Counted from the stretch's first letter, positions 48,530 to 61,612 are shown. The stretch is 64,000 bases of DNA from Lonicera japonica (GCA_021464415.1 CM038466.1:35370833-35434832); one strand, 5' to 3'. The notes: generated by a model not told the origin, from the letters alone. Made by a program: numbers and translations.

Positions 48530-49689
48530 CTTCAGGATAAATTGATAGGAACCTCACAGCAACACACAATCTCAAGGTATCAAGCACACGTGTTGAGAAC
48601 CACCCTGCTGCCCACTGCTAACCCATATTATGACAAATTTCATCCATCTCTCTCTATATATAAATCCCTATGTGAAATTTTAATACATATAGCCACACAG
48701 ATAAAAGGCAACATTTTGGACTAAAAAAAGGATAAAAGCCCACACAATTCTAATAAGCTAAGTGAACAATCTCGAGCCGTAGTTGATAATAGAGGGGAAA
48801 ATGACTAACATTTACATGACTAGATTTTTTGTTTCTTCTTAAAGTTGCATTCCAGTAAGTAAACTCAAATGATCTACTGGTAAACTATGGATATATATAA
48901 CCCACTATGTTAGTGCAGTAAACCACAAGATATAATTAACCGCATAGGATCTAAAGGAAGACGATTTAATTGAGGTTTACATGAAAAATACATAAATTTC
49001 AAAATATTAAGAATCTTATGGATTATTGTATTCTTTAAGAAAGAAACATTTAAAGCCTGAACGAAAGTGAATAACCCACACTGCAAGTTTCTTGATTCCA
49101 GGGTTTTCTAATTTCTTGTTGAATGTAATCATCTCCAAGTTTAAAAGGCTACAATGAAATTTGGAATTTTTGAGGAAAAACTCGATTACTCAAAAGGCAC
49201 ATATATCCTCCCATTTATGCTTCAACCTGAAAAACGAAAGTGAAGTAAAAATTACTAATTGCCTGGGTATTCTAAATACTTTAAATGTAAATATGATACA
49301 TAATAGAAATGATTACTGTGTCTCAGTCAAGATTAAAAGTCCAGTACTTATAAGATTACACAAGACAAATAATAAAACAAAGGTAACACTTTTACAGAGA
49401 AAAATATTTCAAAAGAAGGATATGGATTCTAAACAAATACGTAAACTCTTATACATGGATGTATATGGATGTTAACTTGTCCCACTTTTAATCAAATAAA
49501 AGGTTAGTGGAAATATGGTGTTTTATTTGCACGAGTCGATCATAAATTAACCAGTTATCATATAGGCTGAAAACTTGTCTAACAGGAGAGCTAAAACATT
49601 ATGGAAGGCCTTACTCAAATGCCATATTACTCTCCCAATGGCTTCTTAATGGCGCTGGTACTTAGAAGTCAATCCTTTAATATCACTAT

Positions 49690-51310
49690 GCCCAGCAGGA
49701 GTTTAGGCAACGTACCCTAATAGGGTCCGTCGCTTGAGAGACCTTAAGGCGACGAACATTAAGATACGTCGCCTAAGTGCAACTTTAGGTGACGCACATG
49801 TTCTTAAGTTGCCTAGTCCTTACTTAGGCGATGAACAATGCAACTACGTCACCTAAAGATGACCCTTAGGCGACGAACATTACTGTCCGTCTCCTAAAAC
49901 TTAACTTACGCGACATACATGTAAGAACGTCGCCTAAGTGTAATCTTAGGCGACGTATAAATAGAATGCGTCTCCTAAACACAACTTATACGACAGATCA
50001 TGTTGACTAGAATACGTCTCCTAAACACAACTTATGCAACAGATCATGTCGACTAGCAAGGTACGTCTCCTAAGAGTAACTTAGGTGACGTACATTGATC
50101 AATGTACGTCTCCTAAAAGTCCCACTTAGGCGACGCACATTAATCAATGTACGTCGCTTAAAGTTATTTTCCAGCCGTAATTTTTAACGAAATTTCAAAT
50201 ATTTGGAAAATCTAAAATTCAGTTAGGCGACGTACATTGATCAATGTACGTCTCCTAAAAGTCCCACTTAGGCGACGTAGATTGTTTAATGTTCGTCACT
50301 TAAAATTATTTTTCCGCCGCAATTTTCAACGAAATTTCAAATATTTGAAAAATCTAAAATTCACTTAGGCGACGTACATCGATCAATGTACGTCTCCTAA
50401 AAGTGCCACTTAAGCGACATATATTAATCAATGTGCGTTGCTTACAGTTATTTTCCCAGTGCAATTTTCAACGAAATTTCAAATATTTGAAAAATCTAAA
50501 ATTCACTTAGGCGACGTACATTGATCAATGTACGTCTCCTAAAAGTCCCACTTAGGCGATGTACATTGATTAATGTTCGTCACTTAAAATTATTTTTTCG
50601 CCGCAATTTTCAACGAAATTTCAAATATTTGGAAAATCTAAAATTCACTTCGGCGACGTACATTGATCAATGTATGTCTCCTAAAAGTGCCACTTAGGTG
50701 ACGTACATTAATCAATGTGCGTTGCTTAAAGTTATTTTTCCGCCGCAATTTTCAACAAAATTTCAAATATTTTAAAAATCTAAAATTCACTTAGGCAACA
50801 TACATTGATCAATGTACGTCGCCTAAGTGGGTTTTAGGATCGGAGACGTACATTGATCAATGTTCGTCGTTTAAAACTATTTTTCCGCCGCAATTTTTAA
50901 TGAAATTTCAAATATTTGGAAAATCTAAAATTCATTTAGGCGACGTACATTGATCAATGTACATCTCCTAAAAGTGCCACTTAGGCGACGTACATTAATC
51001 AATGTGCATTGTTTAAAGTTATTTTCCCGCTGTAATTTTCAACAAAATTTCAAATATTTGAAAAATCTAAAATTCACTTAGGTGACGTACATTGATCAAT
51101 GTACGTTACGAAAAATCCCACTTACGCGATGTACATTGATCAATGTGCGTCGCTTAAAGTTATTTTTCCACCGCAATTTTCAACGAAATTTCAAATATTT
51201 GAAAAATCTAAAATTCACTTAGGCGACGTACATTGATCAATATACGTCGCTTAAAGTTATTTTTCCACCGCAATTTTCAACGAAATTTCATATATTTGAA
51301 AAATAAAGAC
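49690..51310. repeat. CACTA-3 left subterminal array with ~142-bp tandem units
   Basis: The first ~470 bp hold single copies of TTAGGCGACG in both orientations. From about 50165 a tandem unit of about 142 bp repeats roughly eight times. Each has a GCGACGTACATTGATCAATG...type palindromic block, one or two more such blocks, and the spacer CGCCGCAATTTTCAACGAAA followed by TTTCAAATATTTG. The core GTACATTGATCAATGTAC is a perfect 18-bp palindrome. This is a direct observation. A role in transposase binding is inferred from other CACTA elements. Confidence 0.88.
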
Positions 51311-52504
51311 CATTTTGACTTTTTAAAAATTTAGATTTAATATTATTGATATTTTAAAATTAATTAATTTCATTTTGTAAAACCTACATATTTTATAGTT
51401 TAACCTTTTTATAATTTATATTCAATAACTTAATGATTATTACATTAAATACTTTTTTAAGGAACAAAGTTTGTAATTAATATTTTTTCTATTAGTACTT
51501 TTATTTGCGAATCCTTTTGTTTAGTAGTTAAAATATGAAAAATAAGTTTTTTCTTTTTATAATCTAGTTATTTTATAATCCTTAAGTATTATACTAAATT
51601 TAAATTTAAAACAAGTCATACTAAAATTAAATAGATGGTCTGCATCTTAAGTAAACATATAGTTTTTTCGTGATTAAAAAATTAATAATAGCTCGAAACG
51701 TTTTAATGCATTTTATCTAAAAGTAGGATTTTGCGGATTAGTTTAGTAAAACATCATTGTTTTATATTTTATGAAGCATGTATATAGATATGGGTATCGG
51801 ATGTACCGATACGGTGATACAACAAAATTAGAAATTAAAAAAAAAATATAGATATGATAAGTCTTCGATACGGATTATAAAAAAAAATTATAATATATAT
51901 ATATATATATTTAATTATTCAGCTATAAGAATTTTATAAATTTATGAATAATATCATTAATATTCATAAAACTAATGTAAAATATTAGAGATAATATATT
52001 TATTTATAAGTAGGTGTGTATACGGATCGGATACCATACTATTATGCTTATCTTTTTTAAATATGTTATCCAAATTACTATCCCTATTTATTTGGATAGT
52101 ATACTCAATTATTCTTATTCTACCGGATTCGGATAATATCCCTAATTTTTTTTATATAACTATAATTATATATACATTGTCTTATGTTTTGTGTAAACTT
52201 TAAACTCAAATAATGAATTCTTTTATTTATCCTATATAGCATAATTCACATTAAATTATAAGATAACCATCACATAAATTCAAATGAGAAATCAAAGTTG
52301 AAAATCAATAGCATTTAAATTTGATACTAGCAAATCACATATATTGTCCATACGATTTACGAACTCTTGTTTAATTTATTCCGTTTAACTTTCTATATTT
52401 TGCTTAAAATATGTAATTTCCTAAATTTAGAATATTTACTCATTACTCTCAATCCTTCCTCTTTTGGTGATCAAATCCTGAAATGCTCAATCCAACACAC
52501 TAAG
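51311..52504. other. CACTA-3 interior, AT-rich, non-coding
   Basis: Long A/T runs, a TA run near 51893-51912, and GATACGG/CGGATCGGATACC-type motifs near 51790-52040. No open frame with recognisable homology. Confidence 0.5.
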
Positions 52505-54747
52505 TGTAACACTTCCGCCTTAATTATACAGGATAATACCTGTAAATAAGACCTGGAGTGTCACTAACCCATCTTAGAAGGACTAAGACAGGTATAGAAG
52601 AGGAATATAGATCAATAGCAGCATATAAACCAAGCAAGGACAAGCATTGGGTGCAAAAATGATACTATAACTGATAAACATACACATAGATATACATATC
52701 ATGCGTTACGTGAACAAAAACAAATATATATATAGGCTTCCCGGACTAACACATTTATTAGAAAAATAAACCGCAGTATCAGAACATTCTACTTCGTCCC
52801 CGAACCCGTCGTCTCTTTGTCCCCCTGAGACTTGTGAGTACCTGAAATGGTTTAAAGAAATGGGGTGAGCTATATGCTCAGTAAGGGTAATTAATCACAT
52901 ACAAAACATACTCTAGTTTAGAAAATGTGTTCATATCATAATGCATGGATATGCCAATGCAGGTTACCTCCCTTGTGTCAACCGTATAGCCACATAGCCA
53001 GAATATATCCATATCAAACCAGAGTATTGCACAAGCCTGACCGCCCGAGAGAAAACTATAACAATGATCATAAATTGGCGCATCGGCCCCAGAGCATATC
53101 AACCGATCATAATCAATTTGGACCACATGTCCATCAATAGTAAGATAACCACAGAATCATCAGTGCCTTACCATTGTCTAGATTTCCGGGCTACACACCG
53201 CTGGCTCTAGACAGCCGACGCGTTGCTGCCCTCCGGAGGTTTAGGGATTTTCAACCCAAAGGCACCAGGCCCTACTTATTTCTATCCCGGTAGGCACAGA
53301 TCAATACATCATTCCTTCACAATCGAAGAATCATAATAGAATCATATTCAGATCCATATCACATCCAGAATCAGATCATATGGAGTTTCATCATCATAGT
53401 AACCATCATAAGAAGTACGCCCATGTGTCGAGCCATAAGAATGATCCACATATGCTGAGAATTCTTCAAGCGCTTGGTTGACACATTAATAATATGCATG
53501 ATATGCAAAACATGCTATTTCAAAGATAATAATAATTTATGCCATATCCACTTTCCATAATTCCAATATCATATCCATTGGTGTGTAAAACTCGTCAACA
53601 ATTCAATTTATCCGCAAACGACATGTACATCACTAAGGGATACCACATATAATTTAAATAACACTTATTATCAAGTGTATATGGCATATCTTGCATCAAA
53701 TTTTACAATCACAACTTTATATATCATAAAAATAGCATAAACACTTTAATATTCAAGCTTCTCAAGCAATTGATAATCATAAACCATGATTCTTGACAAA
53801 TAAAAGCATATTTTCTAGTTTTGAAAGCCATAGAACCCTTACCTCACGTTTATTAACCGTATAGAAGGAAGAAAGAAGAGAATCCAAGCTCTCCCAAAGG
53901 AATCCCAAAGAGGAAGACGATGAATAGTGAAATTGAAGATGATTCGGATGATTTCGAGCTTAATTCGTTGATGCGGAAGGATTAATGCGTAGAAATCTCT
54001 TCCTTTCTCTCTCTAGAACCCTCTAGAAAGCTCTCTAAGAGTGTGGAAAAGTTTAGGTCAAAAAATGGAAGAAAAAGGAGCTAAAACGCACTTAAAACGA
54101 GCTTAAGTCAGTGGAAAAAGTTAACTGCCGGACCGGTATGCCAAATATTGAATACCGGTCCGCGTAGCACAAATTTCGCAAAATTTTTGTGCCGGACCGG
54201 TATGCAAAAATGCCATACCGGTCCGCGCTTTAATTTTCTGGGCCCTGGATCAATGTTTTTGTTTTGGCCATAACTTTTGACTCGGAACTCCGATTGAGGC
54301 GTTCTTTATGTCCACAGAAAGGTATTTCAAAGAACTACAATTTCTAGTTGGAAGTTTTTCCAAATTATGGACCAATAGTTTCCAGAAATTCACCGAAGAC
54401 AGCGCTCTGCCAAAGCGCTGCTGAATGACCAGAATTTAGCGATAGGCCAACTTCAGGCCCTGTTTTGGTCAACGAGGTGTGCGAATTGGACTTCGGTCAA
54501 AACACGAAAGTTGTAGAATGGCATGAATACTATACACCCACGTGAACATAACCTTAATCGGATAAGTAACGAAGAAATTATAATAGTTCAAAGTTAGCCA
54601 AAATTAACGAATCGTGAAGAACCAAAATTTCCCATTTACCAACCAAAATCGATTCAGACCACCCGAATCACCCAACGATCATTCCTATATATATATCAAG
54701 GAGTTAATATAACATAATTAACATTAATATAAATACAGGATGTTACA
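52505..54747 (-). repeat. 3' LTR of chromovirus, 2243 bp
   Basis: The ends form a short inverted repeat, TGTAACA and TGTTACA. The first ~270 bp match the truncated 5' LTR at 61955 with about 2-3 percent difference. At 54129-54225 two CGGACCGGTATG...CATACCGGTCCG hairpin motifs occur in tandem (the second perfect, 12-bp arms at 54193-54204 and 54214-54225). Confidence 0.88.
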
Positions 54748-54796
54748 ATCTCTCCCACTAAATAAAATTTCGTTTTCGAAATTTAGATATTACATT

Positions 54797-55204
54797 CTAA
54801 TCAAATAATTCGGGGTACTTGCTACAAATTTCTGTCTCTAACTCCCACGTTGCCTCCTCGGCTCCGTGATGCAACCATAAGACCTTCACTAATGGGATAA
54901 CCTTGTTTCGTAACACTAGATCTCGGTGATCCAAAATTTGTATCGGGCGGGTTTCATATGTTCTATCTTCTAACACCTTAAGGTTTTCCCATTGAACAGT
55001 GTGGGTAGGATCATGAACATACCGGCGCAGCATCGATATATGGAAGACATTGTGAACGCTAGACAACTGTGGTGGCAAGGCTAGACGATATGAAACATTC
55101 CCGATACGTTCAAGAATCTCGAAAGGCCCAATGTATCGGGGAGACAGCTTCCCTTTACTACCAAACCGCGTAATGCCGAAACGAGGTTTGGTTTTCAAGA
55201 ACAC
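54797..55204 (-). pseudogene. integrase C-terminus with GPY/F and chromodomain-like tail
   Basis: An open frame of 135 codons reading to the natural stop. KLSPRYIGPFEILERIG and VSYRLALPPQLSSVHNVFH form the GPY/F module. The tail VIPLVKVLWLHHGAEEATWE followed by CSKYPELF is the chromodomain-like end seen in Tekay/Del chromoviruses. It is joined to the integrase core through a stop at about 55250. Confidence 0.87.
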
Positions 55205-56051
55205 ATGGTTACCAACTTCAAATTCTAACGGACGACGGCGCCTATCAGCATAACTCTTTTGCCGACTCTAGGCAGTAAGAAGGTGATGTCGAATGAGTTT
55301 GATCTTTTCAGTAGTTTGCTCTACTAGCTCCGGACCCAACAAGGTTCTCTCCCCGACTTCATACCAGCACACTGGCGATCTGCATGGACAACCATAAAGG
55401 GCTTCGTAAGGTGTCATGCCTATACTAGCCTGAAAGCTATTGTTATATGCAAACTCGACTAATGGCAAATGTTATATCCAGTTTCCTCGAAAGTTGAGGA
55501 CACACGCCCTCAACATATCTTCAAGTATTTGGATAACTCGCTTAGATTGTCCATCAGTCTGTGGATGGAATGCGGTACTGAAGTTCAATTGAGTCCCCAA
55601 AGCCCTTTGAAGACTTTCCCAGAACCGAGAAGTGAAACGTGGATCTCGATCCGACACAATGGTTAATGGAACCCCATGGAGCTTGACTATCTCCCGAACA
55701 TAGAGTTTTCCCAAACTCTTTACATTTTGGTTGTTCCGGATGGGAAGGAAGTGAGCAGACTTTGTCAATCTATCGATAACCACCCAAATAGTATCTTGAC
55801 CCCTTAATGCTTTTGGCAATCCCGAAACAAAATCCATAGTGACATGTTCCCATTTCCATTCAAGAATGGGTAATGGTTGGAGTTGTCCTGCAAGCCTTTG
55901 GTGCTCGGCCTTCACCAGTTGGCATGTCATACACCTACTCACAAAAATTCGCGACATCCTTCTTCATGCCGCTCCACCAGAAATTTCGACATAAGTCCCG
56001 ATACATCTTTGTACCACCGGGATGAATAGAGAATTTAGAATGGTGAGCTTC
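55205..56051 (-). pseudogene. chromovirus integrase, zinc finger and catalytic core
   Basis: Begins just inside the LTR C insertion with [18 protein letters not shown] and continues CMTCQLVKAEH, together the HHCC finger. A frameshift lies between at about 55940. The core follows: MDFVSGLP (first Asp), VVIDRLTKSAHFLP, IVSDRDPRF (second Asp), FHPQTDGQSKRVIQILEDML. In the last block the family normally has Ser-Glu-Arg; here the catalytic Glu is Lys. A stop near 55470 precedes LPLVEFAYNNSFQASIGM, and another follows at about 55268. Integrase would insert the cDNA; this copy cannot. Confidence 0.87.
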
Positions 56052-57588
56052 TGCTAGAATCCGCAAATGCGACCCCCGGGTCTCGTCCCCATTTGGTTGG
56101 GCGTCTGAAACGTCGGAACTGATTCCATCGTTCCATTTGCTGGAGTGTCTTTGTTGATTCATATCAGGTGTCCCTATGTTCTATTTCTAGATGCAAATGG
56201 GTTCATTCAGAGTCGCCAGTACGTTTTACGAGAAAACGGACAAAATGGTTGTGTAAGAGGAAAGGCTACAGTTAAGCCTTTCTTTACACGTTTGTCTACG
56301 AAACCAGGATTATATGGGGTTCGGAAACTATATTACGGTTTGGGAAGGTGTGAAGCACCCATTCCGCCCTTTCGGTCTCTAGTAGTCTTTTATATGTTTA
56401 TTCTATGTTGAAAAACTTGGATGCTTTTACTAACAATCTACTACTTTTTAAGTGAAAAACCCTAATTTGGGAAAACAGGAAAAGGGATTAAAACCTTTAT
56501 GTTCTGAGATCCGATGTTTTTATTTTTGAGAAATGCAAATACAAGTGAGAAGAGTTTGTTTTACTTTAGAGGGAGTTTTACCGTGTTACTTCTCAGATAA
56601 CAACGATTTCTCGGGTTTTTTTATTTGTTTCGGAAAAAGTTTGGATCTTGTATCGGAACTAATTTAATATGGAATTAGAACTCTTGAGGGGAGTTCTACC
56701 AGACGTATCACAATCTATGAAACAGATAGGATATACCGGGTTTTTAATTCCTAAGTAAGTTTTACCGGTCCGGGTTTTGAAAACAGGGTTTTATCCGGAT
56801 GGTAATATTCTTACTCTTCTGGTTTTGCAAATGGTTTTATCAGGGTCTTTTGTTTCGAAAACGGTAGACTATTGGTAACTTGGCAATAAGTTTATTCAAA
56901 TAAAACGTGGACAAAACGATAGAAATAAAACAAGTACACAGATATTTAATGTTAAATACTAGAAGAGACTTTCTTTACCTTCTCGACGAGAATAATAATA
57001 AAAAAGAAAATATAATACGGCGGAGAGATTTACGGCGATGATAATCTTTTCCTTCTTCAGATATTTCCGAGAATTCGATTCCAGAGACGGGACACGTCGA
57101 ATGTCGGGAATATATTCGATAATTCTTCAGAAATAAGACGATAATAGAGAATGCTTGATAAAAAACTAGAAAATCAGATTTAAAGCTTAGAATTCTTCAA
57201 TCCCAAGTTGCTATCTTAAACCTTTAGGGGTGTTGGCCTATTTATACTGCTCGGAAGAGTATGTCGCGCAACACTTCCCCAAAAGGGGCATATGTCGCGC
57301 GACAATGTGTCCAATGTCGCGCGACAAACAGCTGAAGTGATGTTTCTGACAGACTGATGTGTCAGAGAGTGGATGGTCTGGTGTCAGTAGGTATTGTCGC
57401 GCGACATGGTGGGGATTGTCGCGCGACATACCCATTTTTCGTGTGATAATCTCTCTTAAAAATAGGTTTGTTGGCCAACAAAACCTTTCGGGGTAGTTTC
57501 GGGTGCTCGGGTGGGTCCCGGGCCCAAAAATAGTAGTTTTTGAAGGTCGTTAGGGTTCTTGCGGGGGTCACGGATCGGGGTGTCTACA
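56052..57588 (-). mobile_element. solo LTR C inside the chromovirus integrase, 1537 bp
   Basis: The plus strand starts TGCTAGAATCCGCAAATGCG and ends GGGGTGTCTACA, with an exact GCTTC duplication (56047-56051 and 57589-57593). It has the same family structure as LTRs A and B. The minus-strand TATA box is at 57246-57239, with TGTCGCGCGACA palindromes upstream (57262-57430). It separates RNase H from integrase. Confidence 0.9.
57262..57430 (-). promoter_or_regulatory. palindrome cluster of solo LTR C
   Basis: Four exact TGTCGCGCGACA copies and one near-copy (TGTCGCGCAACA) within about 170 bp, just upstream of the TATA box in the minus sense. This is the best preserved of the three clusters. Confidence 0.6.
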
Positions 57589-57650
57589 GCTTCACTTAGA
57601 ATTTTATTCCTAAGTTCTGGGTTGTTCGGCACTACTAATCTATGCCAGAC

Positions 57651-58433
57651 TCAAATCCCACCATCGGTCCCAAGCGAATACCCACCGTATTCGGCTTCCG
57701 TAGCCAAATGATCATGTATCACCTGAAAAGCTCCATCTGCCCATTGAGCATCTATCACCCGTTGCTGGATAGCCGGTTGGGCAATCATGTTATATAAATA
57801 GGCTCGGTTCTCATCACTATTCACCATTAGGTTGTATCGTTGCAATTCCTCCCTCAACCTCCATTCTCGACAATGTAACGCGGCTAAGGACCCCTGAGAT
57901 TTTCGACTTAAGGCATCGGCTACCACATTAGCCTTGCCCGAGTGATATTGTAGGGTGAAATCATAATCTTCTAAATACTCTACCCACCTGCGTTGTCTAA
58001 GATTCAGATCTTTTTGCGTGAAAATATACTTCAGGCTCTTATGATCTGAGTAGACTTCGAATCTTTCGCCATACAAGTAATGGCGCCAAATTTTAAGAGC
58101 AAAGACAACCGCTGCTAACTCTAAATCATGAGTATGATAGTTTTTTTCATGTTGCTTGAGTTGACGAGAAGCATAAGCCACCATATGCTCTTCCTGCATT
58201 AGGACACTACCCAAACCAAGCTTAGAAGCATCGCAATAGATTGTGTAGCCCTTTCCTCGCTCAGGTAGAATAAGAACTGGAGCTGAGGTAAGCTTATCTT
58301 TCAGTTCCAAGAAAGCTTTCTCACATGATTCATCCCACATGTACTGGATGCCATTATGAGTTAGGCGAGTTAAAGGTAAAGCTATACAGGAGAAATCTTT
58401 GACAAACCGACGATAGTACCCAGCTAAACCCAA
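57651..58433 (-). pseudogene. chromovirus RT connection and RNase H
   Basis: [13 protein letters not shown] (RT thumb) is followed by RNase H with [13 protein letters not shown] (catalytic Asp), [18 protein letters not shown] (catalytic Glu region), [12 protein letters not shown] (catalytic Asp) and [14 protein letters not shown]. The spacer before integrase continues to a stop at about 57651 and then on in frame to the insertion point of solo LTR C at 57588. The RNase H motifs look complete. Confidence 0.9.
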
Positions 58434-58649
58434 GAAACTCCTAACCTCAGTGACATTTCGAGGTCTCTCTCACTTTAAGACTGCTTCTACTTTTACAGGG
58501 TCTACAGAGATACCCTTTCTCGAGACGACGTGTCCCAAGAATTTGACTTTTGACATCCAAAAGTCACATTTGCTAAGTTTTGCATATAGCTTATGATCCC
58601 GAAGAACTTGAAGAGCCAAGCGAAGATGATTCTCATGCTCTTCATCCGA

Positions 58650-59930
58650 CTAGGAATAGATAAGAATGTCGTCTATGAAGACTACAACAAACTGATCGAG
58701 ATACGGACGATATAAACGATTCATTAGGTCCATAAAAGCAGCTGGCGCATTCGTCAACCCGAATGGCATTACCAGAAACTCATAATGCCCATAACGAGTA
58801 CGAAAGGCCGTCTTTGAAATGTCTTCCTCACGGACCAATATCTGGTGATAGCCCGATCGAAGATCGATCTTAGAAAACCTAACGGCACCTTGTAATTGAT
58901 CAAACAAATCATCAATTCGCGGCAACGGATACTTATTCTTAATAGTGACTCGATTCAACTGACGATAATCTATGCATAGCCGCAAAGACCCATCTTGCTT
59001 CCTAGCGAATAGGACGGGTGCACCCCATGGAGATACACTGGGTCTGATAAACCCTTTCCGTAATAATTTGTCAATTTGAATCTTCAGCTCCTTCAACTCA
59101 GCAGGAGCCATACGATATTGAGTTAGTGATATCGGTGCAGTTCCTGGAACAATATCAATAGAGAAATCCACCTCCCGATGTGGGGGTAGACCCGAAAGAT
59201 AATCAGGAAACACGTCAAGAAATTCCCTAACCACGGGAAGATCAGAAACACGAGGACTACCATCCTCTCGAGTTACAATACTGGCCAACCACCCAAAGTA
59301 ACTCCGTTGTTCTTTGGGTTTGAGATATGCACACGGAACAAGTGACTCAGGTTCACATTTGAAAGTTAAAATCTCATGATCCGATAATGGAATTGACACC
59401 CGGCGTTTAGAACAATCGATTACTACATGGAAAGTGGCTAACCAATCCATACTTAAAATAAGATCATAATCTCCCGTATCAAGAATAACAAGATCAAATT
59501 CTACTGAGGACTCCCAAAAACTCAAGGAGCAGTTTCTACAAATAGATCCCAACCGAATTCTATCCCCCATAGGTGTACCAACCCATAAAGGTGTAGTTAA
59601 TGATTCAACACACAATCCCAATCTATCAACCAATGCACGTGAAATAAAGGAATGGGAGGCACCAGTATCAAACAGAACTTTCACCCAAGTACTAAAGAAC
59701 AAGATAGTACCTTCCATTACTTTGACCTCTGGCTGCTCTGACTGTGTCAACATGTAGACCCAACCCTGTGTTCTGCCACCACCCCGAGAGTATGAGCTTC
59801 CACCTCCTCGAGACCCACTCTGATTCTGCCCACGGCCCTGGCCACCTTGGTTACTAGAGAATGATTGGCCCTCACCGCCCGTACGGGTCGAGCCCAGATA
59901 CTGTGGCCGACTATAAGAAGACTGAGACAC
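58650..59930 (-). pseudogene. chromovirus protease and reverse transcriptase (426 codons open)
   Basis: Starts with a Gly/Ser/Gln-rich linker (residues ~1-55), then protease with [15 protein letters not shown] (about residue 85). RT follows, with [65 protein letters not shown] and the catalytic [13 protein letters not shown]. The frame stops directly after IYS at about 58650 (a TAG). Downstream RT sequence is readable for about 70 codons in the same register with another stop before 58433. Protease and RT motifs themselves are intact. The family uses these to mature gag-pol and copy RNA to DNA. Confidence 0.9.
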
Positions 59931-59972
59931 CTGCTGACCAATATTAGGACAATCTCTACGGAGATGTCCTGG

Positions 59973-60421
59973 TTACAAGAAATCTAAAACCACATTTCAA
60001 AACAAACAAAAGTAAAAAAAAGTTTCCAAAAGAATGGATACGAGACCTGATTTCTCCGAATGAATACTAGGCGGGTCGAGTCTGATTTCAAAATATTGTT
60101 TTAAACTAAATTTACTAGAAAGGACTATTCTAAAAACCCGAACTTGCAAGATATCTAAAATAGGAATTAGTACATGATCCATTAAGAGACCGAAAGGGCG
60201 AATTGGGTGCCTAACACCTTCCCCTCGTAGTTCCCGACCCCCAGTAAATTTTCACCTGGTTTCAAACGTATGAAAGATAATTACTTTCGAATTGTCCTTC
60301 GTAATCTTTTGTTTGTTTTCGTAAAACAAACTGGCGACTCTATAAAATACGTTTTCAAATAAAAACCGAGAACGAGAACCCTTTTTTCTCCTTCTCGGGG
60401 GTATGGGTCCGGATTCTCACA
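59973..60421 (+). mobile_element. 5'-truncated LTR fragment related to LTRs A-C
   Basis: The right end is GGATTCTCACA. The stretch GAGACCGAAAGGGCGAATTG...AACACCTTCC (about 60186-60225) matches LTR A at 19794-19830. The left side stops at 59973 inside the gag zinc-knuckle without a TG end, so the 5' part is deleted. Inserted into chromovirus gag. Confidence 0.75.
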
Positions 60422-60954
60422 ACCTCTTTCCCGAACCACCTGCTCTCTTTCCTTCAGAACCTATCTTCTTATCAAGGAATCTACTGGCATCTATCCTTTC
60501 TTGCTCCACCTTCATTGCCGTTCTCACAGCTTCAACAATGCTACTATGATTTAGATGATATACTTTCTCCCGAATCGAAGGTTTCAACCCCTTAAGAAAT
60601 AAATGTATCTTTTCCTTAGGGTCATTATCCTAGGCTCTTGTCAAAATGACTCAGACTTTTAAATTTCACTTCATACTCTGACACCGACATGTTCCCTTGG
60701 ATTAGGGAACGGAAATTCATCTCTCTTCTAATTCCGATGAACTGACGAGAAATAACGCTCTAGGAATAGTTGAGTAAATTACTCCCAAGAGGTAGGAGCA
60801 TCCACTCTCCTAGCCAAATTTCTCCACCAGATACCAGCTTGATCAACTAGCTGGTAAGTCCTCAAATTGAGCTTCAGATCATCAGGTAAGACCATGACTT
60901 CGAAGGCTCTCTCTATTTGATCGAGCCAAGACTCTGCCGCATCGGGACCAGATG
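60422..60954 (-). pseudogene. chromovirus gag, middle part
   Basis: Continues SGPDAAESWLDQIERAFEVM and ...RTYQLVDQAGIWWRN, typical gypsy gag. An in-frame stop follows PTSWE (about 60779). Downstream the frame is still legible as gag (for example ERYFSRQFIG and VSEYEVKFKSLS), with at least one more stop at about 60630. The LTR fragment 59973-60421 separates it from the zinc-knuckle remnant [11 protein letters not shown] at about 59970-59940. Confidence 0.78.
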
Positions 60955-61612
60955 GTGGAACCTTGACCCAATCCCTAAAATGAGAATGAACCTTGGTATA
61001 GTCGAAGACAAACAATCAATTGATGGATTAATTGATTGATAAGTCGAAGAACAACAAGAATTCAATTCTGGCTGTTCGATGTGTTCTTAGAACACAAGAG
61101 GTGAAAAAAAAAACTCTCTAATTTGTATTAAAAAACAAGCTTCCTCATACAAGAGAGTTGCCTCCTTTAAATAGGTGGAGAAGAAGAAAACCCTAATGAA
61201 ACCCTAAACAAACCCTAAAAACGAGAATAATAAAACAAGCCCAATTTGAAGGCAACAAAAATAATGGAAAAACTCTTAACAAGCCCAGAAACACTCTTAG
61301 CAGGCCCATCAGTCTAAATACTAATTATACATAATCCTTGGGCTTTAAATGATGAAAATAAATAAAACAATAATAAAACGCCCTAATTATTCTACATCTT
61401 CTTGGCTAAGCATTATTCTCCATTCTCATTCTTCATCTCCTTGAATACTTCTCCAAGCTCCAGCTTTATTCATCAACCCTTTGACCACTTTCATGAGTGC
61501 TTCCTTGATCTTCTTGGCCCTAGCTCGAGTAATTGGACCACTTGGAACCCGGATGGGATCTGCATAGTCTTCACTCCATGATCTAGCTCCTGTGCTATCC
61601 TTGGGCTCATCA
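60955..61612 (-). mobile_element. 658-bp insertion carrying the pol tail of another gypsy element
   Basis: Flanked by an exact 11-bp repeat GGGACCAGATG (60944-60954 and 61613-61623). The gag sequence reads through cleanly if one copy is removed. On the minus strand it begins with a frame containing RVPSGPITRARAKKIKEAL (about 61550-61490), a motif found after integrase in some plant gypsy polyproteins. LTR-like DNA with CTATTTAAAGGAGGC near 61160 follows. No LTR ends, inverted ends or poly(A) are evident. The mechanism is unclear; the long duplication is unlike integrase-made insertions. Confidence 0.7.

Larger units (their letters stand above)
47522..49680. other. spacer with possible exon remnants, probably CACTA-2 interior
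   Basis: AT-rich region between the gag-only element and CACTA-3. If CACTA-2 was split by the gag-only element, this is its continuation, but its right terminus is not seen. Two short minus-strand exon-like stretches are listed separately. The remainder (48.6-49.68 kb) holds nothing recognisable. Confidence 0.4.

Noticed and set aside
49690..51310. Regularly spaced repeats that superficially resemble a CRISPR array.
   Set aside because: Spacers are as conserved as the repeats, the unit is about 142 bp, and the array lies at the end of a CACTA element in plant DNA.
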